Source: Kitasatospora phosalacinea
Lineage (GTDB): Bacteria > Actinomycetota > Actinomycetes > Streptomycetales > Streptomycetaceae
DNA: 64,000 bases
Direction of reading: 5' to 3'
NCBI RefSeq assembly: GCF_030268885.1
Contig: NZ_BSSA01000012.1
Location: 62,001 to 126,000 of the forward strand
Each line of letters starts with the position of its first letter. Within the stretch, counting starts at the first letter, position 1. The notes under the pieces were generated by a model, which did no database searches, was not told the origin of the DNA, and saw only the letters and a program-made list of their open reading frames with translations. Both the position numbers and the translations under genes were made by a program. This document shows positions 35,889-44,310 of the stretch, one piece after another.

Positions 35889-37174
35889 GCACAGCCCTGG
35901 GCGCACCCGTGGGCACGGACGTCGCGGTCACGGTCACCGGGATGGGCGTGGTGACGCCGGTCGGCGGGAGCGCCGCGGCGGTGTTCGACGCGATGTGCGA
36001 GGGCCGGTCGGGGCTGCGCCGGCCGGAGCCGGACGGGCCGCTGGCCGGGTCGCTGGAGGTGGCGGGGTTCGCCCCGCCGATCGATCCGGCCTCGGTGCTG
36101 CCCGCGCCGGAGACCCGGGTGGTGGACCGGTACATCGTGATGGCGCTGCGGGCGGCGGCGGACGCGCTGGCGGACGCCGGGGTCGTGGCGGGCCGGGACG
36201 TGGACCCGTACCGGATCGCGGTGGTGCTGTCCGGGACGGGCGGGCTGGCGACGCTGGAGTCGCAGGTGGTGGCGCGCACGGAGCGCGGGCGGCTGGGGGT
36301 GAGCCCGTACCTGCTGCCGGGGATGCTGCCGAACATGGCGGCGGCCCGGGTGGCGATCGGGCACGGCATCCGGGGCTACAGCTCCTCGGTGGGGACGGCG
36401 TGCGCGGCGGGGGCGCAGTCGGTCGCGGAGGGGTGGCGGCTGCTGCGCGAGGGCCTGGCCGACGTGGTGGTGGCGGGCTGCTCGGAGGCGCCGCTGTTCC
36501 CGACGCTGGCCGACACCTTCGCCAACGCCCGTGCGCTGGCCCGGGGTTGGGCGGACGATCCGGCGGGGGCGAGCCGTCCGTTCGACCGGCGCCGGGGCGG
36601 CCTGGTGCTGGGCGAGGGCGCGGGCGTGCTGGTGCTGGAGCGGGCCGCGCACGCGGACGGCCGGGGAGCGGCGGGGTACGCGGACGTGCTGGGCTGGGGG
36701 GCGACCAACGACGCGCACCACCCGACCACGCCGCACCCGGACGGGGACGGTGCGGCGGCCTGCATGCGGCTGGCCCTGCGCAGCGCGGGCCTGGCGGCCG
36801 GGGACGTGGGGTACGTGAACGCGCACGGCACCGGCACCCGGCTGGGCGACCGGGCGGAGGCGTCGGCGGTGCGCCGGGTGTTCGGGGCGGACGGGCCGCC
36901 GGTGAGCGCGACCAAGGCGGTCACCGGCCACCTGCTGGGCGCCTCGGGGGTGGTGGAGGCGGCGGTGTCGGTGCTGGCGCTGCGGCGCGGGCTGCTGCCG
37001 CCGACGCACAACCTGGACGACCCGGACCCGGAGTGCGCGCTGGACCACGTCCGCAAGGGGCCGCGTCCGGCGCCGGGCATCCGGTACGCGGTCGCGAACT
37101 CGTTCGGGTTCGGCGGCCACAACGTGAGCCTGGTGCTGGGGTCGCCGAGCACCCGACTGGCCCGGCCGGTCTGA
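35885..37174 (+). CDS. Beta-ketoacyl synthase II (FabF-like), second active KS
   Basis: 429 residues. MGVVTPVGGSAAAVFDAMCEG start, then catalytic Cys173 (GTACAAGAQSVAEG), His314 (NAHGTGTRLGD) and His349 (TKAVTGHLLGASG), and the C-terminal NSFGFGGHNVSLVL. It is the most canonical ketosynthase of the cluster. ATG at 35885, with GGAAGGAG about eight bases upstream. A ~60-base, lower-GC gap separates it from the hydroxymandelate synthase gene. Confidence 0.92.
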   Translation: MSTALGAPVGTDVAVTVTGMGVVTPVGGSAAAVFDAMCEGRSGLRRPEPDGPLAGSLEVAGFAPPIDPASVLPAPETRVVDRYIVMALRAAADALADAGVVAGRDVDPYRIAVVLSGTGGLATLESQVVARTERGRLGVSPYLLPGMLPNMAAARVAIGHGIRGYSSSVGTACAAGAQSVAEGWRLLREGLADVVVAGCSEAPLFPTLADTFANARALARGWADDPAGASRPFDRRRGGLVLGEGAGVLVLERAAHADGRGAAGYADVLGWGATNDAHHPTTPHPDGDGAAACMRLALRSAGLAAGDVGYVNAHGTGTRLGDRAEASAVRRVFGADGPPVSATKAVTGHLLGASGVVEAAVSVLALRRGLLPPTHNLDDPDPECALDHVRKGPRPAPGIRYAVANSFGFGGHNVSLVLGSPSTRLARPV

Positions 37175-37237
37175 TCGACCTCCTTGCAGGACAAGCAATC
37201 CGACGCACCGTCGGTGAAGAGAAGGAACTGCTGAGCA

Positions 37238-38305
37238 ATGGATTTCCTCGATCTCGACCACGTCGAGTTCCACGTGGGGGACGCGCGCCAAGCGGCGTAC
37301 GTGCTGTCCGCGGGGCTCGGTTTCCGCCTGCTGGCGCAGGGCGGGCCGGAGACCGGCCTGCCGGGGCAGCGCAGTCTGCTGCTGGGGCAGGGCGGCTGCC
37401 GGGTGCTGCTGACCTCGGGCCTGGAGCCGGGGCACCCGGCGGCGCGCTACGTCGCCCGGCACGGGGACGGGGTGGCGGTGCTGGCGTTCGGCGTCCGGGA
37501 CGCGGCGGCCGCGTACGCGGCTGCGGTGTCCGGCGGGGCGCTGGGGCTGGAGCCGCCGCGGGAGCGCGGCGGGGTGGTGACGGCGGTGGTGTCGGGGTTC
37601 GGCGACGTGGTGCACCGGCTGGTGGAGCGGCCCGGCGCGGGCGGGGGGTTCCTGCCGGGGCTGGCCGCGCTGCCGGGGGCGACTGCACTGCCGGTCCCGG
37701 AGCCGGGCCCCGAGCTGGTGCGGGCGATCGACCACGCGGCGGTGTGCGTGCCGGACGGGCAGTTGGACGCCACGGTGGCGTACTACTGCGGCGCGTTCGG
37801 GTTCGAGGTGGTCTTCGAGGAGTACATCGAGGTCGGCCGGCAGGGCATGTTCTCCCGGGTGGTGCAGAGCCCGTCGGGCGGGATCACCCTGACCCTGATC
37901 CAGCCGGACGGGGCGCGCGAGCCGGGCCAGGTGGACGACTTCCTGGCCTGGCACGGCGGCCCGGGCGTGCAGCACCTGGCGCTGTCCTGCGGCGACGTGG
38001 CGGCGGCGGTGGACGCGATGGCGGCGCGCGGGGTCGGGTTCGCGCCGACGCCGGACGCCTACTACGACACCCTGGCGACCCGTCCGGCGGAGCGGCTGCG
38101 CAGCCGCGGGATCCTGCTGGACCGGGACCACTGGGGCGAGCTGTACCAGATCTTCGCGACCTCGCTGCACGTGCGGCGGACGTTCTTCTGGGAGCTGATC
38201 GAGCGGCACGGCGCCCGCACCTTCGGCACCGCGAACATCCCGGCGCTGTACGCGGCCAAGGAGCGCGAGCTGGCGGCCCTGCGGGTGGCGGCGGTGACCC
38301 GGTGA
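37238..38305 (+). CDS. 4-Hydroxymandelate synthase (HPPD-family dioxygenase)
   Basis: 355-residue non-heme Fe(II) dioxygenase of the 4-hydroxyphenylpyruvate dioxygenase family. The three metal ligands are at His166 (AIDHAAV), His246 (GVQHLAL) and Glu319 (FFWELIE), matching the family spacing. The segment RVVQSPSGGITLTLIQP and YYDTLATR resemble hydroxymandelate synthases of glycopeptide clusters more than homogentisate-forming HPPD. The hydroxymandelate oxidase gene at 46195 supports this choice. Predicted reaction: 4-hydroxyphenylpyruvate plus O2 to 4-hydroxymandelate plus CO2. ATG at 37238, AGAAGGAA upstream. Overlaps the next gene (GTGA). Confidence 0.85.
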   Translation: MDFLDLDHVEFHVGDARQAAYVLSAGLGFRLLAQGGPETGLPGQRSLLLGQGGCRVLLTSGLEPGHPAARYVARHGDGVAVLAFGVRDAAAAYAAAVSGGALGLEPPRERGGVVTAVVSGFGDVVHRLVERPGAGGGFLPGLAALPGATALPVPEPGPELVRAIDHAAVCVPDGQLDATVAYYCGAFGFEVVFEEYIEVGRQGMFSRVVQSPSGGITLTLIQPDGAREPGQVDDFLAWHGGPGVQHLALSCGDVAAAVDAMAARGVGFAPTPDAYYDTLATRPAERLRSRGILLDRDHWGELYQIFATSLHVRRTFFWELIERHGARTFGTANIPALYAAKERELAALRVAAVTR

Positions 38306-39255
38306 GCACCGAGACGCTGCGGTTCGAACTGACCGACGGGGAGCTGGAGCTGCTGCCGAGCGCGGCGGACGTCGCGTTCTACGCGGAGCACGGCTGGTAC
38401 CTGTCGCCGAAGCTGTTCACGGACGCCGAGGTGGACGCCCTGGCGGCGGCCGCCGAGGCGTACTACGCGGGGGCGCGCAGCCGGGAGCTGCCGGTGCGGC
38501 CGCCGCGGCTGGCGGCCTGGAAGCCGTCGGACGGGCCGGTGCAGCGGCACAACGACTACGTGCACTACGAGAGCGAGGCGATCGCGCGCGTGCTGTGCAA
38601 GCCGCTGCTGGGGGCGGTGGCGGCGCTGCTGGCGGGGGCGTCGGAGATCCGGGTGTTCCAGTCGACGCTGATCCTGAAGCCCGCGGTGGCGGGCGAGCCG
38701 AGCAACGTGGTGCCCTGGCACATCGACAAGCACTACTGGTCGACGTCGAGTTCGGAGCGGATGCTGACGGCGTTCGTGCCGTTCCACGACTGCGACGAGG
38801 AGATGGGCACCCTGACGGTGGTGGACGGCAGCCACCGCTGGCGGGAGGTGGGCCGGGAGGACTCGGTGACCCGGCACTTCGCGGACCGCGACCGGGACGA
38901 CCTGGAGCGGCTGCTGGCGGTGAACGCGGCGCACAACGGCGCCGAGGTGCGCAAGGTGCCGCTGGTGATCCCGAAGGGGCACGTGTCCTTCCACCACTGC
39001 CGCACGTACCACGGCTCGGGTCCGAACGTCAGCGGGCGGCCGCGCCGGGCGGTCTCCTTCCACCTGCAGGACGGGGCGAACGAGTACCGGCGCTTCGCGC
39101 TGTCGGACGGCAGCGCGGCGGTGTACAACCACGACGTGCTGGTGCGGCGGCTGCCGGACGGACGGCCGGACTACGCGGACCCGGAGTTCTGCCCGGTGCT
39201 GTGGCGCTCCCCCGGTGCCGTGGCGCTCCCCGGGGCGGGCCGCGATGACGGCTGA
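38302..39255 (+). CDS. Phytanoyl-CoA-dioxygenase-family Fe(II)/2-oxoglutarate oxygenase
   Basis: 317 residues, GTG start overlapping the previous stop. Iron-binding triad His140-x-Asp142 (PWHIDKHYW) and His237 (YHGSGPN), with Arg about ten residues further (RRAVSFHL) for 2-oxoglutarate. The family hydroxylates, desaturates or halogenates free or carrier-bound substrates; there is no Gly/Ala in place of the Asp, so a halogenase is unlikely. It probably tailors an intermediate between hydroxymandelate and the product. Its stop overlaps the start of the E1 alpha gene. Confidence 0.87.
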   Translation: MSTETLRFELTDGELELLPSAADVAFYAEHGWYLSPKLFTDAEVDALAAAAEAYYAGARSRELPVRPPRLAAWKPSDGPVQRHNDYVHYESEAIARVLCKPLLGAVAALLAGASEIRVFQSTLILKPAVAGEPSNVVPWHIDKHYWSTSSSERMLTAFVPFHDCDEEMGTLTVVDGSHRWREVGREDSVTRHFADRDRDDLERLLAVNAAHNGAEVRKVPLVIPKGHVSFHHCRTYHGSGPNVSGRPRRAVSFHLQDGANEYRRFALSDGSAAVYNHDVLVRRLPDGRPDYADPEFCPVLWRSPGAVALPGAGRDDG

Positions 39256-40216
39256 CGCGGGCCCGGACCCGGACCTGGACCTGGACCTGTACCGGACGGT
39301 GGCACTGGTCCGGGGCTTCGAGCGGCGGGCGGTGGAGCTCGTGCGGGCCGGGGTGGTGCCGGGCGGCATCCACCCGTGCACGGGGCAGGAGGCGGTCGCG
39401 GCGGGCGTGTGCGCGGCGCTGCGGCCGGACGACCTGCTCACCTCCACCCACCGCGGGCACGGGCACGTGCTGGCGAAGGGCGCCGACCCGGCCCGGATGA
39501 TGGCCGAACTGGCGGGCCGGGAACCGGGGTTGAACCGGGGCAGGGGCGGTTCGATGCACGCGGCGGACTTCTCGCTGGGCGTGCTGGGCGCGAACGCGAT
39601 GGTGGGCGCGGCGGTGCCGATCGCGGCGGGTGCGGCGTGGGCGCTGCGCCGGGCGGGCTCGGACCGGGTCGCGGTGGCGTTCTTCGGGGACGGCGCGGTG
39701 AACCAGGGCGTGGTGCTGGAGGCGTTCAACCTGGCGGCACTGTGGCGGGCGCCGGTGGTGCTGGTGTGCGAGAACAACGGGTTCGCGACCTCGATGCGGA
39801 CCGCGGACGCGGTGGCGGGCAGCGTCCTGGGCCGGGCCCGGGCGTTCGGCATCCCGGCGCGGGCGGTGGACGGGACGGACCCGCGGGCGGTGCGGGCGGC
39901 GGCCGCCGAGGCGGTGGCCCGGGCCCGGGCGGGCGGCGGTCCGACACTGCTGGAGTGCGCGGTGTACCGCTTCGACGCGCACCACACCTGGGAGCACACG
40001 GCGCGGCCGGGCTACCGCTCGGCGGCCGAGGAGGCGGCGGGCCGGGCCCGGGACCCGCTGGAGGTGCAGGGGGCGCGGCTGGCCCCGGGCGTGCGCTCGG
40101 CGGTCGACGCGGAGCTGGACGCGCTGCTGGACGCCGCGGTGGAGTTCGCCCGCGGCGCGCCGCACCCGGACCCGGCCGCGGCGCTGGAGCACCTGTACGC
40201 GACGGAGGTGGGCTGA
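39245..40216 (+). CDS. Thiamine-dependent dehydrogenase/decarboxylase E1, alpha subunit
   Basis: 323 residues related to the E1 alpha of 2-oxo acid dehydrogenases. The ThDP/Mg motif GDGAVNQGVVLEAFNLAALW ending in CENNGFATS is intact, and HRGHGHVLAKG and GRGGSMH occur near the active site. It forms a heterotetramer with the beta subunit encoded immediately downstream. No lipoyl E2 or E3 gene is present in the window. In this context it may decarboxylate 4-hydroxybenzoylformate and pass the acyl group to a carrier protein or CoA, as PglB/PglC-like proteins are thought to do in phenylglycine pathways, or make an acyloin. This is inference. Confidence 0.87.
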   Translation: MTADAGPDPDLDLDLYRTVALVRGFERRAVELVRAGVVPGGIHPCTGQEAVAAGVCAALRPDDLLTSTHRGHGHVLAKGADPARMMAELAGREPGLNRGRGGSMHAADFSLGVLGANAMVGAAVPIAAGAAWALRRAGSDRVAVAFFGDGAVNQGVVLEAFNLAALWRAPVVLVCENNGFATSMRTADAVAGSVLGRARAFGIPARAVDGTDPRAVRAAAAEAVARARAGGGPTLLECAVYRFDAHHTWEHTARPGYRSAAEEAAGRARDPLEVQGARLAPGVRSAVDAELDALLDAAVEFARGAPHPDPAAALEHLYATEVG

Positions 40217-40217
40217 G

Positions 40218-41207
40218 GTGCCGAAGCTGTCGTACCTGAAGGCGTTGAACCGGGCGCTGGGCGACGAGATGGCGCGCGACCCGTCGGTGTGCGTGCTCGG
40301 CGAGGACGTCCGGGTCGCGGTGTCGAACGTGACGGCGGGGCTGGTGAAGCGGTTCGGACCGGAGCGGGTGCTGGACGCGCCGATCTCGGAGCAGGCGTTC
40401 ACCTCCTTCGCGACGGGCGCGGCGCTGGTGGGGCTGCGGCCGCTGGTGGAGTTCCAGATCCCGTCGCTGCTGTTCCTGGCGTTCGAGCAGATCGCCAACC
40501 AGGCGCACAAGGTCTCGCTGATGTCGGGCGGCCGGGCGCGGGTGCCGGTGACGTACCTGCTGCCGGGCTCGGGCTCGCGGGAGGCCTGGGCGGGGCAGCA
40601 CTCGGACCACCCGTACGGCCTGTTCGCGCACGTGGGCGTGAAGACGGTCGTCCCGGCCACCCCCTCGGACGCGTACGGGCTGCTGCTGTCGGCGCTGCGC
40701 GACGACGACCCGGTGGTGGTGTTCGCCCCGGCGGGGGCGCTGGGGGTGCGCGAGGACGTGGACCCGGCGGCGCTCGGGCCGGTGCCGCTGGGCCGGGGCC
40801 GGGTGCACCGGGCGGGCACGGACGTGACGGTGGTCGCGGTCGGCCACCTGGTGCACGAGGCGCTGGCGGTGGCGGAGGAGCTGGCGGGGCGCGTCTCGGT
40901 GGAGGTGTTCGACCCGCGCACCCTGCACCCGCTGGACCGGGCGGGCCTGGCGGCCTCGCTGCGGCGGACCGGGCGGCTGGTGGTGCTGGACGACTCCAAC
41001 CGCTCCTGCGGGTTCGCCGCGGAGGTGCTGGCCACGGCCGCCGAGGGGCCGCGGCTGCGGGCCGCGCCGCGCCGGGTGACCCGGCCGGACGGGGCGGTGC
41101 TGCCGTTCGCCCCGGCGCTGGACCGGGCCTGCCAGCCGGGTCGGGCCGGGCTGCTGGCGGCGATCGGAGAAGTGACGGGCGTGATCGAGGAAGGTGGCGG
41201 GACGTGA
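40218..41207 (+). CDS. Thiamine-dependent E1, beta subunit
   Basis: 329 residues, GTG one base after the alpha-subunit stop. Standard transketolase-pyrimidine domain (VLGEDVRVAVSNVTAGLVKRF, RVLDAPISEQAFTSFATGAA, GLRPLVEFQI) and transketolase C-terminal domain (SVEVFDPRTLHPLD, VVLDDSNRSCGFAAEV). The usual beta-chain residue Glu in GEDV is present, and YLLPGSGSREAWAGQHSDHPYGLFAHVGVK follows. Partners with the alpha subunit upstream. Overlaps the second ligase gene (GTGA). Confidence 0.88.
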   Translation: MPKLSYLKALNRALGDEMARDPSVCVLGEDVRVAVSNVTAGLVKRFGPERVLDAPISEQAFTSFATGAALVGLRPLVEFQIPSLLFLAFEQIANQAHKVSLMSGGRARVPVTYLLPGSGSREAWAGQHSDHPYGLFAHVGVKTVVPATPSDAYGLLLSALRDDDPVVVFAPAGALGVREDVDPAALGPVPLGRGRVHRAGTDVTVVAVGHLVHEALAVAEELAGRVSVEVFDPRTLHPLDRAGLAASLRRTGRLVVLDDSNRSCGFAAEVLATAAEGPRLRAAPRRVTRPDGAVLPFAPALDRACQPGRAGLLAAIGEVTGVIEEGGGT

Positions 41208-42859
41208 GGGACACCGGTATCAGGGCGCGGCTGGCCGCCGACCCGGGGCTCGGCACGGGCAACGTGCTGACCTCGCTGCTGGCGCACGGCGCGGACCCGG
41301 ACGGGCCGGGCGCGGCCTTCGACGTCCCGGTCGACGGCTTCCCGGCCGGGCACGGGCTGACGCTGGGCCAGCTGCGGGAGCGGGTCGCCGCCCGGGCGGC
41401 CTGGTGGCACGGGCGGGGCGTCGGGCCGCGCGACCCGGTGGCGCTGTACGTGTCGGGGTCGGCGGACTGCCTGCTGAACTTCCTGGCGCTGACCTGGCTG
41501 GGCGCCGTCCCGGCGCTGCTGAACCGGCACCTGCCGGGCGACGTGGCGGCCGAGTACGTGCGGCGGCTGCGGGCGACGGCGCTGCTGACGGACGCCGAGC
41601 ACCGGGAGCGGCTGGCGGGCGAGGAGGTGGGGGTGGCGCTGCACGCGGACGCCTCGGCGCCCGGCGGCGGCGATCCGGCGGCGGCGCCCGCCCCGTACCG
41701 GCACCACGCGGACGACCCGGTGGTGATCACGCACTCCTCGGGGACGACCCGGATGCCCGCGGCGGTGGTGCACTCGCACGCCAGCCTGTTCGCGGCGGTG
41801 AAGCTGTTCCGGCTGGCGGCGCCGCGGGCCCGCGGCACCGAGCGGATCCTCAGCGCGCTGCCGGCCGCGCACGCGGCGGGCGTCTCCACGCTGAACCTGG
41901 CGCTGTGCCACCGCAGCGAGGTGCTGTTCCTGTCCGCGCAGGACGGCGACGGGGTGCTGGCGGCGATCGAGCGCTGGGAGCCGACCGGGGTGTTCGGCTT
42001 CGCCGCGACCTGGGCGCAGTTGGCCCGGCACGACCTGACGAAGCGTCGGGTCTCTTCGGTGTCGCTGTGGTTCAACACCGGTGACTGCGCGCACGAGCCG
42101 CACGTCCGCCGGCTGGTGGCGGCCGGGTCCCGGGTGACGGTGACCCGGGAGGGGGTGCGGCGGGTGCCCGGATCGCACTTCGTGGACGGTCTGGGCTCCA
42201 CCGAGATGGGCCACTCCGCCTTCCACCTCACCCACGGCCCGGACACCGAGCGGTACGGGCGCTGCGTCGGCGTGCCGCACGGCTTCGCCGAGGTCGCGCT
42301 GCTGGACCCGGCCACCGGCCGGGAGGTGCCGGTCGGCGAGGTCGGCCACTTCGGCCTGAAGGCGCCGACCCTGGCGCCCGGCTACTGGAACGACTCGGGG
42401 GCGACCTACCGCAACCGGCTGAACGGCTACTACCTGACCGGCGACCTGCTGTACCGCGACGCGGAGGGCTACTACTTCCACGTCGACCGGGCGGTGGACG
42501 CCGTCGACCTGGGCGGCGGCGAGTGGCTGTACACCGCACTGAGCGAGGAGCGCATCCTGACGGCCTGCCCGGACGTGCTCGACTGCACGGTGGTGTCGCT
42601 GCGCGTCCCGGACGGCCCGGTGGTGACGGACGTGCTGCTGGCGCTGCGCCCGGACGCCGACCCGTCCGTCGACCGGACCCCGGCCGTCCGGGCGGCGCTG
42701 ACGCCCGCGGCGGCGGCGACGCTGCGGGCGGTGCTGGTGATCGGCGAGGAGGAGCTGATCCTCGGGCCGACCGGCAAGGTCCGCAAGTTCCTGATGCGGG
42801 AGCGGCACCGGGCCGCGGCGGCCGGGACGGCTGCGGCGGCTGCGGCGGTGACGCCGTGA
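41204..42859 (+). CDS. AMP-dependent acyl/aryl-CoA ligase (second)
   Basis: 551-residue ANL-family ligase. Motifs: THSSGTTRMPAAVVHSHAS (phosphate loop, about residue 180), GLGSTEMGHSAF (about 330), YLTGDLLYRDAEGYYFHVDR (hinge; Asp about 410) and the catalytic Lys in GPTGKVRKFL near the end. It is longer than the first ligase of the cluster and more similar in layout to benzoate-CoA-ligase-like enzymes. GTG overlaps the E1 beta stop, and its own stop overlaps the condensation gene. It may activate a hydroxybenzoate-type acid or an amino acid for the downstream condensation enzyme. Confidence 0.85.
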   Translation: MRDTGIRARLAADPGLGTGNVLTSLLAHGADPDGPGAAFDVPVDGFPAGHGLTLGQLRERVAARAAWWHGRGVGPRDPVALYVSGSADCLLNFLALTWLGAVPALLNRHLPGDVAAEYVRRLRATALLTDAEHRERLAGEEVGVALHADASAPGGGDPAAAPAPYRHHADDPVVITHSSGTTRMPAAVVHSHASLFAAVKLFRLAAPRARGTERILSALPAAHAAGVSTLNLALCHRSEVLFLSAQDGDGVLAAIERWEPTGVFGFAATWAQLARHDLTKRRVSSVSLWFNTGDCAHEPHVRRLVAAGSRVTVTREGVRRVPGSHFVDGLGSTEMGHSAFHLTHGPDTERYGRCVGVPHGFAEVALLDPATGREVPVGEVGHFGLKAPTLAPGYWNDSGATYRNRLNGYYLTGDLLYRDAEGYYFHVDRAVDAVDLGGGEWLYTALSEERILTACPDVLDCTVVSLRVPDGPVVTDVLLALRPDADPSVDRTPAVRAALTPAAAATLRAVLVIGEEELILGPTGKVRKFLMRERHRAAAAGTAAAAAAVTP

Positions 42860-44310
42860 CGGGCCCCGCCGAGCGGATCGAGGTGTCCCGCGCCGGAGAC
42901 GGTTCGACCGTCGGCGAACTGTGTCCGGACACGGTCGAGGTGTCCTTCGCCGGAGACGGTTCGGGCGTCGGCGAACTGTCCTGGGGCATGTGGGAGATCT
43001 GGCACGCCATGGTCGCGCAGCGCAGCTCGCTGCCGATCGGCGGCACGGCCGCCCTCCAGGCGGACAGCACGGTGGAGGCGGTGGCGGCGGAGCTGCGCTA
43101 CCTGATGGGCCGCTTCCCCTCGATGCGCACCCGGCTGCGCTTCGGCCCGGACGGGCACCCGACGCAGGAGTTGTTCGCGTCTGGCCGGATCTCGCTGGAA
43201 CTGTACGACGCGCCCGCCGGGGAGGACCCGGCCGGGCTGGCGGCGCGGGTCGAACTCGCCTACCGGGAGCGGCCGTTCGACCACACCGGGGAGTGGCCGG
43301 TGCGGATGGCGGTGGTGCGGGCGGACGGCCGCCCGACGCACCTGGTCAGCATCATGAACCACCTGGTGACGGACGCCGCGGGCGGGGCGATCATGCTGCG
43401 CGAGGTGCGCGAGCGGGCCGACGGCCCGGTGGTCGGCCTGCAGCAGTTGGAGCAGGCGGCCTGGCAGGGCTCGGCGGCCGGAGTGCAGCAGAACGCCCGG
43501 GCGATGCGCCACTGGGAGCGGGTCCTGCGCACCGTCCCGGCCCGCCGCTTCGCTCCCTCCGCCGACCCGCGCCGCCCCCGGCACTGGACGGGCGAGTTCC
43601 GCTCCCCCGCCCTCCCGCTGGCGCTGCCCGTGGTCGCCGCCCGCACCGGCGGCGACCCGCGCACCGCGCTGCTCGGGCTGTACGCGCTGGCGCTGCGCCG
43701 GATCGGCGCGGCCGAGCCGGTGGTGCTCCGGCCGGTGGTCAACAACCGCTTCCGCTCGGTGATCGGCGAGACGGTCTGCATGGCCGCCCAGGCGGGCATC
43801 GCCGTCCTGGACGTGGGCGACGGCGACGTCCAGGACGCGGTCGCGGCGGCCCGGGGCGCGACCCTGGCGGCGTACAAGCACGCGTACTTCCACCCGGAGC
43901 GGCTGAAGGAGCTCCTCGCCCGGGTCTCGGCGGAGCGCGGCGAGGAGGTGGACGTGCAGTGCTTCTTCAACGACCGCAGCACGCTCGGCGCCGCGGTGCC
44001 CCGCCCGGCCGCCACCCCGGAGGAGCTGCTGGCCGCCCGGGCCCGCAGCACCTTCCGCTGGGTGCGCCGCATCGACCTCGCGGGGCGGATCCTGCAGGCC
44101 CAGTTCGAGGACGCACCGGAGGGGCTGCTGATGGAGGTCCTGACCGACACCCACCACGTCTCCCCCGCCGACGCCGAGACCCTGGCCCGCACGGTGGAGG
44201 AGCTGGCGGTCGAGGCTGCGCTGGGCTTCCTGGCGACGGGGGCGGACGCCGACGCCGACGCGAGCCCGGACACGAGCCCGGGCACGGTGGCGACGGGGGT
44301 GCCGCGGTGA
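42856..44310 (+). CDS. Stand-alone condensation-domain protein (NRPS-like), 484 aa
   Basis: Single condensation domain without adenylation or carrier domains. The active-site HHxxxDG is NHLVTDAAGG here: the second His and the Asp are kept, the first His is Asn. LSWGMWEIWHAM, MRTRLRFGPDG and VVNNRFRSVIGETVCM fit starter-type or ester-forming condensation domains. Residues ~9-23 and ~28-42 are a 15-residue duplication (VEVSFAGDGSGVGEL form), encoded by two 45-base direct repeats. Probable role: amide or ester formation between carrier-bound or free partners. Overlaps the ligase and the KSIII gene. Confidence 0.8.
   Translation: MTGPAERIEVSRAGDGSTVGELCPDTVEVSFAGDGSGVGELSWGMWEIWHAMVAQRSSLPIGGTAALQADSTVEAVAAELRYLMGRFPSMRTRLRFGPDGHPTQELFASGRISLELYDAPAGEDPAGLAARVELAYRERPFDHTGEWPVRMAVVRADGRPTHLVSIMNHLVTDAAGGAIMLREVRERADGPVVGLQQLEQAAWQGSAAGVQQNARAMRHWERVLRTVPARRFAPSADPRRPRHWTGEFRSPALPLALPVVAARTGGDPRTALLGLYALALRRIGAAEPVVLRPVVNNRFRSVIGETVCMAAQAGIAVLDVGDGDVQDAVAAARGATLAAYKHAYFHPERLKELLARVSAERGEEVDVQCFFNDRSTLGAAVPRPAATPEELLAARARSTFRWVRRIDLAGRILQAQFEDAPEGLLMEVLTDTHHVSPADAETLARTVEELAVEAALGFLATGADADADASPDTSPGTVATGVPR

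Noticed and set aside
31893..35906. A 1337-codon - strand frame opposite the ligase and ketosynthase genes
   Set aside because: Antisense to genes with intact catalytic motifs; composition is typical of codon-position-3 GC shadowing.
37238..38305. Homogentisate-forming 4-hydroxyphenylpyruvate dioxygenase
   Set aside because: The sequence around the second barrel resembles hydroxymandelate synthases, and a 2-hydroxyacid oxidase gene completes that pathway in the same operon; homogentisate genes are absent.
38302..39255. Fe(II)/2-oxoglutarate halogenase
   Set aside because: The HxD carboxylate (Asp142) is present; halogenases of this family replace it with Gly or Ala.
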